NCBI RefSeq assembly: GCF_000004075.3
Contig: NC_026660.2
Span: forward strand, 21,021,498-21,085,497
Origin: Cucumis sativus
Taxonomy: Eukaryota; Streptophyta; Magnoliopsida; Cucurbitales; Cucurbitaceae
DNA: 64,000 bases
Reading direction: 5' to 3'
Under the pieces are notes generated by a model. It saw only the letters and a program-made list of their open reading frames with translations, searched no databases and was not told where the DNA came from. Below, piece by piece: positions 35,950 to 48,199 of the stretch. A program made the translations under genes and the position numbers. Position 1 is the stretch's first letter. Each line of letters starts with the position of its first letter.

Positions 35950-37400
35950 TGCTTTGTACAAGTAATTTGCATTTTTTTTCTTTTGTTTGATAAGAGTGAA
36001 ATCTAGCGACGGTTTATTTTGCTCTAGAGACTGCAGAGAAATGCCAAATCTTTGACATTCTTCAATAAACCATACGTGCAAACAATCTTAGTTTGAAGTA
36101 TGTAAAATGGTATGCTAACATGTGATGTGTTTCAATTTTAAGCTTGAAGTACTCCAACAACTTTCTGGTAGATGGTAAGAACTTTCTGTAAGCAAACTGC
36201 TATGGAAATTGGGATCATTATTGATAATTCGAATTGTACTTATGTGGTGCTTGCCAAGGCAAGATTGATGGTTAAAGTTAGAGACTGATGTGTGCACAAC
36301 TAAACGTATACGATCATAACCATTTGGGAGGATAGGTTTGGTTGCTAGAGAATCAACTATGAAGTATGCCCACTTCGTGCAGCAGGAGTCTTCCCCTGCT
36401 ATGTGTGATTTAGGACATCAGTTTATGATTGAGGGGTGGGGGGTGGTTGTAGATTTTGAGTTTTCTTGTGCTGAGTAGGCGCTCAGTAACTTTTGGCACT
36501 TATCTCATAAGTAGTAAGGGGATACCATATTAGATTTAGATCTGCCACTGAACATATTATGTACAAGATTTTTTTTTTTTTTGGAAACTGAAACAAGACT
36601 TTCATTGAAATAATGAATGAGTCTAATGCTCGAACTAAAATAGCTGAAACAAAAGTGCAAAATTTAATAAAACTTCAAATTTTCGAACATATGAAGTCTT
36701 TTGGACTTCAAAATTATTGAAATCCTCTCTAATAACATCAACACATTTTCGAACACATTGTTGTTGCAAGCTTAGGGTTTCTAAAGGAAGAGCAGAGGAA
36801 TGGCTTATGAAGTCTTTTGGCTTGGACTCTGTTTTTTGATATGTTGTGCAAGGGTGAAATTTGAGTTTGAGGCATTCACTTTATCTGCATAACTTAGGCT
36901 TGGGCGAATATCATGATTCAACTAATTTCCATGTGAACGAGAGACTGGTTAAAGAGGTGAGTGCCACAAACCATAATCGTGGTTCATTAAGAAACTTTTC
37001 AGCATTTGTGAGAAAGAGACCCATCCTTATTTCTCACCCCTTGAGCAGACGTGCACAAAGGATTGAAACCCTTGAGGAATTTTGAGCAACATATCTAACT
37101 ATCTATCCGGAAGGAGCTCTGAACTTTGTGAGTCTTGTAGTACCGTCTGCATCTCTGCCGTTTTTGAGAAAAAACCTATGTTCCTCATATTGTTCCAAAC
37201 CTGATATAGCGGCAATAAACTATCTTAGTTGATTCTTTGAAACTTGTAGGATTCATTGAAAATCAATATCTTCAACGTTGAAATGTCCCTTGTCGAACCA
37301 AATGCTGTAGAAGGACCCCACAATTTTACAGCTCTTCACTTCCATGTTGGTGCTGGGAGGAGGGACAGTCGAAGAGGGGAACAGGAGGAGAGGTGTGAAA
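35950..37400. other. Spacer after ELO copy 1: no gene seen
   Basis: A T-run at about 36570-36582 followed by GGAAACTGAAACAAGACTTT and CATTGAA looks like the reversed tail of a retroposed element. The frame 36861-37085 shows no recognisable domain; it may be retroelement debris. Confidence 0.35.
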
Positions 37401-38410
37401 GAGGAGAGAAAAAGAGGATGGAAGTGATTCGCTCAAAGGAAGGTTCAAGTATCTCTTAGAGAAAATATGTCTTGGATCTTTGAAAAGACACAAGTATGCT
37501 TGGATGTAAGCCCGCTAGTACTCCCGTTGACACAATCATCAGTTAAGCAACGGAAACACAATGGTCAATTAGTATCAAAGGCTAGTTTGTTTTGCAGTGA
37601 GCTATTTATAGAATACACGATACTTGAAAGGAGCTCCAGGAGACGGATTGTACTCCAAAAAGTCTAGGAAATGGAATATTGAAATCCTCACGGATGCTAA
37701 TTAGGCAACCTAAAAAATAGATAGAAGATCACTTACTAGGTACTGTACCTTTGTTTGGGGAAACTTGGTCATGTGGCGAAATAAGAAACAATCAGTCGTA
37801 TCTAGAGGTAGTGCTAGAGCGGAACTAAGGGCTCTAGCTCAAGGAATATGTGAAGGAATCCAAAAGCATCCTTTCATAGCTTAGAATCACGTAAGGAGAA
37901 GCAATGGAGGTACTGTGACAACCAAGCTACTATGAGCATTGCCAAAGACCCGATGAAATTCATCGTGATCACATAAAATATGTGGATATCCACTGACACT
38001 TTATTAAAGAAAAGATTGAAAACCAAAGCATCTCCCTTGACTCAATACCGACCAAGATGCTGATTGCTGATATTCTTCCAAAATCCCTATTCAAGAACAA
38101 TTGAAGTCTTAAAAACCAAACTGGACTTAATCAACATATACAATCTAGCTTGAGGGGTGTGTTGAATATGGAAAGTCTTCTCCTTCCCCCATCTATGTAG
38201 AATGTTATTTCCAGCCTTTATTTACATCCTTAATGTGTAGTATTCTTGACTTATTTGCCATTCTTTTTACCATTGAGAGGTTTGACATATTGGACCACTA
38301 TCATTGTATATATAGTAGGGCTTCACCCATTTGTAAAATAGGAAGAATTTTTGTAATTCATAGTTCTATAAAACAATAAAATTGAGATGTTAGTTCAACT
38401 TCAAGTATGC
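37400..38410 (+). mobile_element. Ty1/copia retrotransposon 3' relic (RT end, RNase H, start of 3' LTR)
   Basis: Broken frames give LKGAPGDGLYSKKSRKWNIE, ILTDANWAT, CTFVWGNLVMWRNKKQSVV with SRGSARAELRALAQGICEGI, and later IPTKMLIADILPKSL: the order of copia RNase H motifs. A polypurine tract (TTGAGGGGTG) at 38150-38159 is followed at 38160 by TGTTGAATATGG, the expected LTR start. Stops and frameshifts are many. The upstream part of the element is absent, and the LTR end near 38410 is a guess. Confidence 0.75.
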
Positions 38411-38419
38411 GGTGAGGAA

Positions 38420-40260
38420 AAGGGTACCGCAAAAGTGCTTGCTTTTCAGGCTTTTGAGGTAGGAAATGAGCTCTATTTGGATGCCAAGTTATCAAACCCC
38501 CAAACTTAGTTGATTGAATGGTGTCAAAAGTCGAGCAATGTTGCAATAAGTTTTCTCATTAGATATCTCACTACTTCAACACAATTTGAAACTGATGTAA
38601 CTTCACAATCAAATTTAAGATAGGTTTGGTAGTGATTTTGAAATGATTATAATTAGATATATGCTTTCCATCATTCCTAATTAATTTTAGTGTAAAATTA
38701 AAGATTAAATTAATTTTTTTTGTGATAAAAGGTGTATTTCAGTGTTCCAAAGTAATTTTGAACTCCATAAAAATGATTTTAACAATTTTGAAATCACATC
38801 CAAACATGCTCTTGAAAGGGGCTAATCAATTTGTTTGCCCAAGTTCTGTGTATTCTCTGATGATTAACATTTGCTTTAATTTCTTTGTAAGAATATTATT
38901 TCCCTTGTGCTAGTTTACTCTACAACTACCTTTTCATGCTATCCGTCCTTGATATACTAGCTTACATCTCATATATTCTACTGATATAATATTAAACTTT
39001 TGTATCATTACATTTTTTTAGATAAACTTTAACATCTTTCCTTGAGAAAAAAATTGAAGACGAGTAAAAAAAGAAAAAGAAACAAACTACAAAAAGGAGG
39101 GATGCCCATTACAAGGAGTTTCAAGCAAAAGCATTCCTATAAGATCATTATAAAAGGTTTTCAAAATCAAAGTCCAAAAGGAAACATAAGAAAACATAAG
39201 AACAAAGAAGGTAGGATCCCTCTCCACTCCCCTAAACATCCAACTGAAGCTATTTAGAATAATATTCAAAATAAGTGATTTAACATACAAAAATATCTAG
39301 CTGAATTCAAGGCTACACCTATCTTTGTGTTCAATCATAATTTGTCACGTGGTACAAAAGAGAAGGAGATTTGGGAAATTCAGTGTTCAAACACTTGTAA
39401 TGTCGTTCTTCCCAATTACTATTGATGTCTACTTGTTGGTGTCAAGTATTGAACCTTCACCCATTATCTTAAAGCTTTGTGTGTCAATGACCTAAACATT
39501 TACCTGAAATTGGTAAGCCTACAAACTTTGCTTACTCCTTTATCATGCTTTCTTTAGACTTACCATGAGAAGCATGTACATTGACACGTGACGAGAATAT
39601 GATTTACAAAAACGTAGGACGTGAGATGTTAGAGATACATTTATTTATTCTAAAAGATAAACATATGTGTGCATAATTCAACATATTGTGACATACACAC
39701 ATTTAATAAAATGTAAGAAAAAATAAAAATAAAGGAAATGTAAGAACTGAAGAAGAAAAAAACAAAAACGAGCAAATACGAAAAATCACATGAGTTGTTA
39801 GCAGCCGTGGGTCTTCGAAGTTGAAGTTCCCACTGTTGTTGAAGTTAGACAGAAAAATCAAGTAATATAACGGTATATTTTTTTTGTTTGAAAAAGGGTG
39901 TGGATAAGTTTTAAAGGTGAAGTGTACTCTAGAATTTTGAATAGGTTGGTTTGAGGTTAAAATGCCCCCTCAAATGGGTTGCTGGTGGTGCTTACTTGTT
40001 TCATTATTATATTTTTAAAAAGGTTTTTCATATTAAGTGTATTTGACGTGTCTAGGTGTATCATTGACATGTCTTAGATGTGTTGACGCGTCAAAAAGTT
40101 AACAACAGAAATAATAAACACGAGGTGATGTGTTGGAGACGTGTCGAAGGCATGTCGATATCCATGTCGGACATTGACACTTGCAATAATTTAGAAGTGT
40201 TGGTACTTTGTAGGATTTAGCAATATTTGTAATGGAGGCATTTAACTTTAAGCAAAATTC
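38420..40260. other. AT-rich spacer: no gene seen
   Basis: Short frames only, none with a motif. A purine-rich stretch lies at 39040-39110. Confidence 0.5.
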
Positions 40261-40264
40261 CTTT

Positions 40265-40690
40265 TAAATGGATGTTCGTTCATAAAGCCCTCAACACCAT
40301 TGATAAATGTCAAGCTCGTTTCATTCCATCCATCTCAACCCAAATTAGAATATTCTGTGGTGAAACACTAAACACCTTTTTCATCCATTGCACTTCTCTG
40401 ATTTGTTCTCAACTTCGAATCTTTGCTTCATTTGATTTTCCACATTTGATGGCTGGAATCCTCGAGTTATCGATTCGTCTCCCATAAAGCTCCACTTAGA
40501 ATTTTCAATGATTGGTGCTAGCTTATGATGGCCCTTTGGTTTGAGCGTAACAATAGAACATTTCAAAATGTTGGAAAGTCCTCATCTCGTCTTTCAGAGG
40601 ATGTGTATTTGATTACTCTTTGGTGTACAAAATTCTCCTTTTTGCAATTCTGATGCATCCACTATATTATTGCTTATTTTCTAGAGGATA
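40265..40690 (+). mobile_element. LINE 3' fragment (zinc-binding region of RT), decayed
   Basis: Frames give IRIFCGETLNTFFIHCTS (the CG...L.H.F.HC zinc-binding pattern), then LMMALWFERNNRTFQNVGKS and ITLWCTKFSFLQF. This is the canonical C-terminal part of plant LINE reverse transcriptase proteins, split by stop codons. It lies on the plus strand between the ELO genes. Confidence 0.65.
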
Positions 40691-43079
40691 TTTTTTTATG
40701 CAATATGAGATGATGGATGGGATGTCATGAATGGCCATGATTGCTTAACTTCGATATGAACGGTGTACTCCTTTATTTTATATATGCATATATGCATGTT
40801 ATGTAAAGTTTCAATCTTCACATTTTCATGCATGCTTACCAATCCTTTTCATGTTATATTAATCTTTTACCTATGATGTTAAGATCGCATTTTATTTACC
40901 TCTATTAGTTTTTGGGATTGTAGTTATATTTATTAATAGGTCTGATTTAATAAATAGGACAGGCTAGAGAGAACTTTTTAGTAGGTCATTATTTTGAACT
41001 TTTATTGCATTTAAACAATGGATGATACAGAGAAAGGATATGCAGTTAAACATTTACATTGAACTCTTTATGAGTTTGGCTCTAGGAGGTTGAGATTTCT
41101 CGAAAATTCGAGAGGAGAATTTAAACTATTCAAAGTCTACCATCTCTCTAAGTTTCTTACCCATTCCTCCATTTATTTAGTCTTAGTTTCATTGTGATAT
41201 TTTTGATGAAACTCTGGCATACACTGGTAGGGAAAACAAAAAAAAGAAAGAAATGAAAATCAATTCTGACACAGTTGCCAATTGGATGTATTTCATTGAT
41301 TGAGTTAACATTGAGGGAGTTCCAATTGTGTTTCTTGGTGGGTTAGGGGAGTTGAATGGCCTTTGATTTGCTTTCCATATTTTGGGACCCCTTTATTTAT
41401 TACTATAATAATTATTACACATAGCCTTTATAACTTAAGACTTTTTGGTTTTCATTTACGCCTAAGCACACTATTATTGTTCATTAAAACCACTTTGTTA
41501 TATATTTATATGGATGTCTCCAGTAATATAATATAATGTACCAGTGAGATAGTTTCTTTTAGTTTAACCATTTTTGGGATGAAGTCGTCAACCTTTTAAA
41601 ATGATAAATTGATGTACTTATTTACTGAGCAATGCTCAACTTTACTGTCACATTGGGCTATTACCTTAAAAATAAGGTAACATAGAGTGATGTTAGAGTC
41701 AATAATACACAATTTGTTGTGTGGCTTTGTATGAATAATGAATAATAATAGTTAGTACTCTGCATGCTTTTAGACCTAAGAATACAATTGATTTTGATGC
41801 AACCTTTTGCTTTCTTTTGCTTTCTGTATACCCAAATTAAAATCCAAAAAATAATTTGTGTACTTAAATGTTGATTGTTCTTTTGTTTTTAAAATCTATT
41901 TTATCTATAGCGTTCAAAATATATTTACATATTGTATTTTTTTCTAACGAGAATGATATTTTAACCTATTGATATATATATAAATCCATGATGGTTTAGG
42001 AGAAGGATTCAAAGGTTTGATTTTATGTTTGAGAAGGATTCAAACGTTTAATTTCATGTTCGAGATAAGTATATATCTTAGTCATGAGAATATGTACAAA
42101 AGCATGAAATAAGAATTTTAGGGTTCATTTTGTTTTATTTTTGTTGCATGTGATATTTGTTACAATTTCATTTTCTAGTTAGGTTTCACATTCTAAAAAT
42201 TAATGTTTAAAATGAATTGAGGATTTAGGAAACCTACTATTTTTTAGTTTTCAATAGAAGACTTGAATTCTTTTTTACTTATTATTTAAATGTCAATGAG
42301 AAAGTAGATAATAAAACAAGAGACTATAAATTAGGAAAATAGTTCTTATTAACTTAAATTACAAAAATAAAAAACTAGTAACAAAAAACAAAAAATTCTT
42401 AAATATGCTTACCATTAATTTTAGTTGAAGATGTCAAAATTTTGTTTAAAAAATGTCATTCAATTATTGAAAAGTTTCATAAAGTAAATACTTTTAAACT
42501 AAAAAAAAGGGTTGAAAATACTTTCCATGATTCAAATTTTATATGGATTTTCACACTAACCATTTTTTTTTACTTACTAAAAGAAATAGAAAAAATCTCA
42601 ATTTAACCTAAAATTTTGAAATAAAAATTTATACTTGAAAACATACTAAAAGAATAACGAAAACATCAATTTAAACTTAAATTTTGAAATTGTAGCAATA
42701 TAAACCCTAAACTAATAATTATATCAAATTCACCTCTGAACATTTATAAGAGTATTGAGAACCTTCAACTTTGACAATCGTATCAATTTAAACCTTCAAA
42801 TTATAAAACGACGGTAGAAGAACCCAAGAAAAACTCGAAGAAGGAGAGAAAAAACTCCTAAATTTATGCTTTATTTGGATACACTAATTTTAAAAATCTA
42901 GGGTTTAATTTAATATAACTATTAATTTGAGATTTAATATTACATCCAATTTTTTCTCATAAAAGTTTGAAAAAGATACTCTAACTTTATTATTCTTTTT
43001 TTAAGAAAATACTCTTTGTTATTATATAACACAAGCTGCATACTTTAGTAGGACTTAAATGTTTATGGAAGTTATTTGT

Positions 43080-43350
43080 TGATAATTTAGTTTAGTGTCT
43101 ATTAATAGTCAAATACCCTTTGAGAAATATAAAAAATAATAAATTTGACGAAATATTTATAATATATAACAAATTTTTTAAATTATATCAATAATAGACA
43201 GTGATAAGTACTAATATATATATGCTTCTATTAGTGATATTGATAGAAAGTTGATAAAAGTTTATTAATGACTATCATTGACAGAATCTAAAATTTTGCT
43301 ATAGCTCGTAAATATTTTAATTTTTTTGCTATTTTTATAAATGTTCATAT
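43080..43350. repeat. Dispersed AT-rich repeat copy B
   Basis: TTCTATTAGTGATATTGATAG, GACTATCATTGACAGAATCT and AAAATTTTGCTATAGCTCGTAAATATTTT follow each other, matching in order the copies near 56130 and 60990. Boundaries are approximate. Confidence 0.45.
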
Positions 43351-43799
43351 AATTTATTTTATTGGACTAACTATTGTTTTAGTACGTTTAAAGGAAAATT
43401 TTTTATTTTTGAATTTTGCGAGATGTCGTAAAAATTGTATGTTTTAACTTAAAATTTTGTTTTTTTTTTGTTTATTTTAGGTATTGAAAATTTTGACTTT
43501 TTTTTTTTTTTAAGGTATTCATAAAATTTTTCAATAGTTCATTGATACTTTTTAAAACAAAATTTTAACGATTTTTATTTCAAACTAAGTTGTAATGATA
43601 TTTTTGAATTCTCTTTTAAAATTAGGAGACATTATTGAAACTTTTGAAAGTTAAGATATTTTTATTATTTAACAAAATAGGATACGTGTTTGAATTATTT
43701 TGTTACAATCTGTCCAAACCTTGAAGTTGCAAAAATCTTAATAGCATCGTTATCATTTAACATATCACAATTTTTAAAGAAAAATAAAAGACTCTAAGG

Positions 43800-44039
43800 T
43801 TGTTGCTATACATATTTAAAAAGTGACATTTTCAAGCATTTAATTTTCCTTTGACATTTTTCGACGTAGAATTGTGTGCATCGAGAAATGTCAAGAGATA
43901 TCTTGATGCTATATCTCATGCGTCAGGATATTTTCTTTCGATATTTTTTTTCTAACTTCGATCCTGACGCGAACTTATTTGTCGGGGAATTTTTTTCCGA
44001 CACTTTTGTTATTTCTCCCTATGCTTTTTTCTGGTAGTG
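43800..44039 (-). mobile_element. CACTA-like terminus and subterminal region
   Basis: On the minus strand from 44039 the sequence reads CACTACCAGAAAAAAGCATA, a typical CACTA terminal inverted repeat, followed inward by TGTCGGAAAAAAATTCCCCG and GCGTCAGGATCG motifs. The opposite terminus was not found, so the element is truncated or larger than recognised. No transposase is seen. Confidence 0.45.
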
Positions 44040-45189
44040 TTAGCATTATATCTAAGGGTAAGCTTAGAGATATGAATCTCTCCCTACTCTAAATTGTTGT
44101 TGCGCTAAATTAAATAAAGAAAAAAAAGATACATAGATACATGCATATATATGGTATATATATGTATGTGTGTGCATGTTTCCTATTTATTCCATTTTTT
44201 TTTGTATTTTGTTTTAGTTTCCAACTTCCATATCAAATTGCCATTAGGTAGGGCTCTCATTTGTTGTAAATAAATTATCAATAAAATTCTTTCTTTCGAT
44301 CCATCATCTTCCAATTTTCTCTTGAAGCTACTCCAAGCTCAATGAAGAACTAAAGGTACCTCATGGGAAAAGAGTTTCTAATTAATTTTTCTTCAGAATT
44401 ATGTTTTAATAGCATTGTAATTTCAATCTTTCATTAAATTCTAATCTTGTTTTTACACGAGTTCTTGTTTAAATGAATTGATCACTCATGATAACATGAA
44501 ACTTTGTTTAAATTCTAATGACTCTAAACATAAATATTGAAATAAGATTGACCGAAAATTCTTGATTTGATTTTAAGCATGTCTTTCCTTTTAATATTTT
44601 TTTTGAAATTTTCAATTTGAATTCAACTAATTAATCATTTTTAAGATAGAGACTCTCCTTACTACTACTTTTGAATGTGACAACATTGAAAACCTAAGAA
44701 TTGCCAAGATGAAAATGAATTTAATAAGTTTAGTATGAATGAGTTGATGCAATTTGTTGATTAATTGAGGTGATTCCCACATTTTATAAAAAAAAACAAT
44801 AGAAGGATTTACTTTGCTTACTTTACTTTCTTTGCAATCAAAATTCCCTCGAGTTTGATTCATAACTTTCTCTTTACTCGGTTGGTAGTTTCTTTATTAA
44901 CTAAGTTTGGGTTACAAATTAACTTTGGTTTGTGTGATATTTGAGGGATTTTTAACCCTTTTGCTTTCTTTGAACCACATGTCTTTCATTCAATCCCAAT
45001 TCATTTCTTCATTTTCAGGAGAAATATAAAGCAGTATATGAGTGACAACATAATGGTGGAACCAATATTTGACCCTAAAATAGAGAAAACCTTTTGTCAA
45101 AGAGTTAGAACCAAACGAAGATGCGAAAGAGGCATAGACCACAAAGAGTGCAAGCGAACTTCCTCTTGAAAAGAATCTCGTAAGTTGCA

Positions 45190-45620
45190 AATAGATTTTT
45201 ACTACGAAATGCTATTTAGATGGAAGAGAATAGAAAAATTCAAAGTAATTAAGACTTATGGCTAAAAGCTTCACTCAATCATAGGTATCGACTGCTAAAT
45301 TACCTTTAGTTGTAGATCTTGACTGACCTCTTCATCAACTTTATGTGTCAAAAATACATTTTTGAATGATGATCTCAAAGGAGAAGTTTATATGTAGATT
45401 CCTCCTAAAATGGAAAACGAGTCTAACAGGGATTTGTTACGTAAGCTGAGAAAATCTTTATATACAAATTAAAATTAAAAATAGTCTCCTTGTGTTTTCT
45501 ATTACAGGTTTTCTAAAGTTATATGATTAAAAGTGGTTATCATCCATGTGAAGTTGATCATGCTCTTCTACTGTTTGTGAATTATGCAAACATAAAAAAC
45601 TGCAATTCTAATTGTATAGG
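45190..45620 (+). mobile_element. Ty1/copia reverse-transcriptase fragment
   Basis: Broken frames give KNTFLNDDLKGEVYM (the copia KNAFLNGDLEEEVYM motif) at about 45345-45395, then LRKLRKSLYTN and MIKSGYHPCEVDHALLLF. These are RT motifs in the right order. The similarity stops just before a CACTA-like terminus at 45625. Confidence 0.65.
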
Positions 45621-45624
45621 TAAA

Positions 45625-46215
45625 CACTACTGCAAATTTGATCTTTTCTTGACGTACGCAAATTTTGATTTTTTGATGGTTATGATAAATGACAATAAAA
45701 AAAATATTTTTCTTCATATAATATTTATCTTTACGGCCACGTACGTCAAGAAAAGTTTCTTTATTTTGTTAAAGAAATATAAAAAAAAAAAGTAAAGAAA
45801 AATGTGGATTCTTGATTTCTTTGATAGACAAAGTTCTCTTAATTTAGTTGATGGTCCACAAAAGTCAAGAAAACTATTTCTTGATGGACAATAAATATGA
45901 ACCATAATATATTAGTTGACTGACAATGTCCAACAAGTTAGGGTTTTTTGATGGACGAGGCCTATCAAGGGATGAAATTTTCTTGATTTGCAATGATCAT
46001 CATCGAAAAAAAATTAATATATTTGTTTTGAATTTGTTGATGAGTTTAAAATTTTCTTGATGGTTCTAAGGTTTCTTGATGGACAAAGACAAAATAAAAA
46101 TAGATAATGGACAAGATCTATCGAGAAAAATGATATGCCCATCAAGAAAAAAAATTAAAGTTTTGGGTTTAGGATAAGATCGTGAATGGCCCATTAAGAA
46201 AAAACTATTTTCTAC
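45625..46215. mobile_element. CACTA-like non-autonomous element inserted in copia RT
   Basis: The left end CACTACTGCAAATTTGATC at 45625 has CACTA form. CTTTTCTTGACGTACG (45643-45658) is repeated in exact inversion at 45740-45755. TTCTTGATGGACAA and CCATCAAGAAA words recur through 45800-46180 as subterminal motifs. No transposase frame and no clear right terminus were found, so the right boundary is approximate. Confidence 0.6.
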
Positions 46216-46479
46216 GAAACATGAAATTTGAATCATCGTTAACGGGCTCAGAAAGTACGATATTCATCCATAATATTTTTAAATATTTACTATCTTTTTT
46301 CAATTATTAAGTTCTATGCATCAATAATATACAATATTACTTTTTTAAAAGTTAACTATTTTAATTAGAATTAGATTGACATAAGTGACTTTCTCAAAAT
46401 TAAATTAGTTGTTGTGTTCAACTTTAGAGAGTTAAAAAAAAGTTAGTAATTTAAGGTTTTTAAAATTTGTAGAAGTCGT

Positions 46480-46590
46480 AGAAACTGGCTAACATTGAAC
46501 TTAGCTCGACTGACATTTATACGTACTTATGGACAAGAGAAATTCTGGTTCAAATCCCCGCCCTACATTAAAAATTTGTAGAAGGATTTT
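46480..46590 (+). mobile_element. tRNA-derived SINE-like sequence (pol III A and B boxes)
   Basis: TAGCTCGACTG at 46502-46512 fits the A box and GGTTCAAATCC at 46547-46557 fits the B box (GGTTCRANNCC) exactly, spaced as in a tRNA gene. The anticodon and acceptor stems do not fold into a functional tRNA by eye, so a SINE head is preferred. Confidence 0.5.
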
Positions 46591-46770
46591 GAGATACTTG
46601 AAAGGTACTCGAGGTCGTGAGTTAATTGTTTAATTTAAATTAAGTCAACAACAACAAAGAAAAGGTTGTACTTTATGCCAACACCAGTTGGGTTGGAGAA
46701 TCAGTTGTAGGCAAAAGCATTGCAAATGTTGCATATCGCGAGCTTTACCTTTGAGAATTTGTGAAAGGAA
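46565..46770 (+). mobile_element. Possible copia RNase H fragment downstream of the CACTA-like insertion
   Basis: ILRYLKGTRGRELIV at about 46590 resembles the RYLKGT motif preceding copia RNase H, followed by a weak LYANTSWVGES. It could be the downstream part of the copia copy interrupted at 45625. Confidence 0.35.
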
Positions 46771-48137
46771 GAACTAAAGATACAAACTCTTAGAGAGAAA
46801 ATCAAAACACATAAAATGATACACCAACATTTCATATATATATGAGAAAGTAAACAAAAACAATTATACAATGGAACTAATTAAACTATGTTCTGTCTTG
46901 CCACCAAAGTTTTACAGATAATAATAATTTTGATGAATACTCAATTTCAAGCTTTGGATTGTGAGAGTAGAATTCTGCACAAAATAGTTTCCTCAACTAT
47001 TCTTTTAGATCATATGTCCTTTCCTTAGATAGGATTTCTGTTGTACTATTTTTACCATTATTGGGTCATTTTCAGTAACAAGAAATAATATTATTTTTCT
47101 CCAAATATACTTGTGATGTTGAAGTTTCGCAATTCTCAATTAAACCCTAAACCCTAAATCAGTATTAGATAATATGTAATAGAAACTCACCTTCATCTAT
47201 CAACTTTTTAACTCTTTTCATTAATATTAGTTGACAATTTGAGAGTAATGGATAGTAATCCTATTATAACAATGACGTTTTGCTAATTCGAAAATATCCA
47301 ATAGCTAACCCTTACCTTTGAAGAACAATTATGAAATGGATGACGTGTGCTTCAAATAATGCAGAATTATTGTATTCATGTTATAAACAAAATAATCATG
47401 TTGTTTTCTTTTCTTCTTTTATTGAATAGTCGTTAAATGTGGCTGAAGAATTTGGAATATGTAGCTCTTCATATTCATATATTGTTTAATAATGAGATTC
47501 ATTATTCTTGCACATGTGGCTATCCTAATACTTATATTTTCCAATAGGAGAGCACAGCTCCCTCTATGTTGGTGGAAGGAGACCCCTAGCTTTCTGTCAT
47601 ATAGAATTTCTTTTATAACATAAATGAAAATTATTGCTGCTAGTCTGGGTAGCAGAATTAATTGTCTTTCTTTTTCCTAATATTTTCATCAATTCGACGA
47701 CACATAACTTTTTTTTTTTTAATTCTAAAGAAATATTTAGTAGCTTCGTCTTTGTAAATACAATTTTGATATTTGTGGAACACCATTGGTAGATTGTTGA
47801 CATGTGACATGATAAATAGAGAGACAGTACTATCTCTATAATAACTAAATTATTCTATTTCTCTCCCATCGAACTAAATATTGGCTTACGTAATGAGTGT
47901 GTTAGCTACCTGCAACGATATCAAATTGATGTTAGCCCTTTTGCAATGAGATTGACCTCACCATCTATTCACTGTTGATCACACATATACATGCTCTCAA
48001 ACCAAATGCAATTTGAATCAATGCAAACTGTTGCGTAACATCTACATCATTCATATATTTGCTTTTATAGATGAGGAGAAAAGAGGGCGTTCAAAAACAA
48101 TCAAAGTGTAATTTTTTAGTCCAACATATAAATAATT

Positions 48138-48199
48138 GTAGGTATGAAGAATCAAACCTTTCACTTTTGTAGGTATGAAGAATCAAACCTTTCACTTTT
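48138..48199. repeat. Perfect tandem duplication, 31-bp unit x2
   Basis: The unit starting GTAGGTATGAAGAATCAAAC is present at 48138 and 48169 without change. Confidence 0.9.

Larger units (their letters stand above)
40691..45180. other. AT-rich spacer with old repeats: no gene seen
   Basis: Contains repeat copy B (43080-43350) and a CACTA-like right end near 43800-44039. No reading frame of interest was found. Confidence 0.5.

Noticed and set aside
36861..37085. 74-codon frame downstream of ELO copy 1
   Set aside because: It looks like mixed-composition retroelement debris; no motif or splice structure was found.
46480..46590. Functional tRNA gene
   Set aside because: The A and B boxes are present but acceptor and anticodon stems do not pair by eye; a SINE head fits better.
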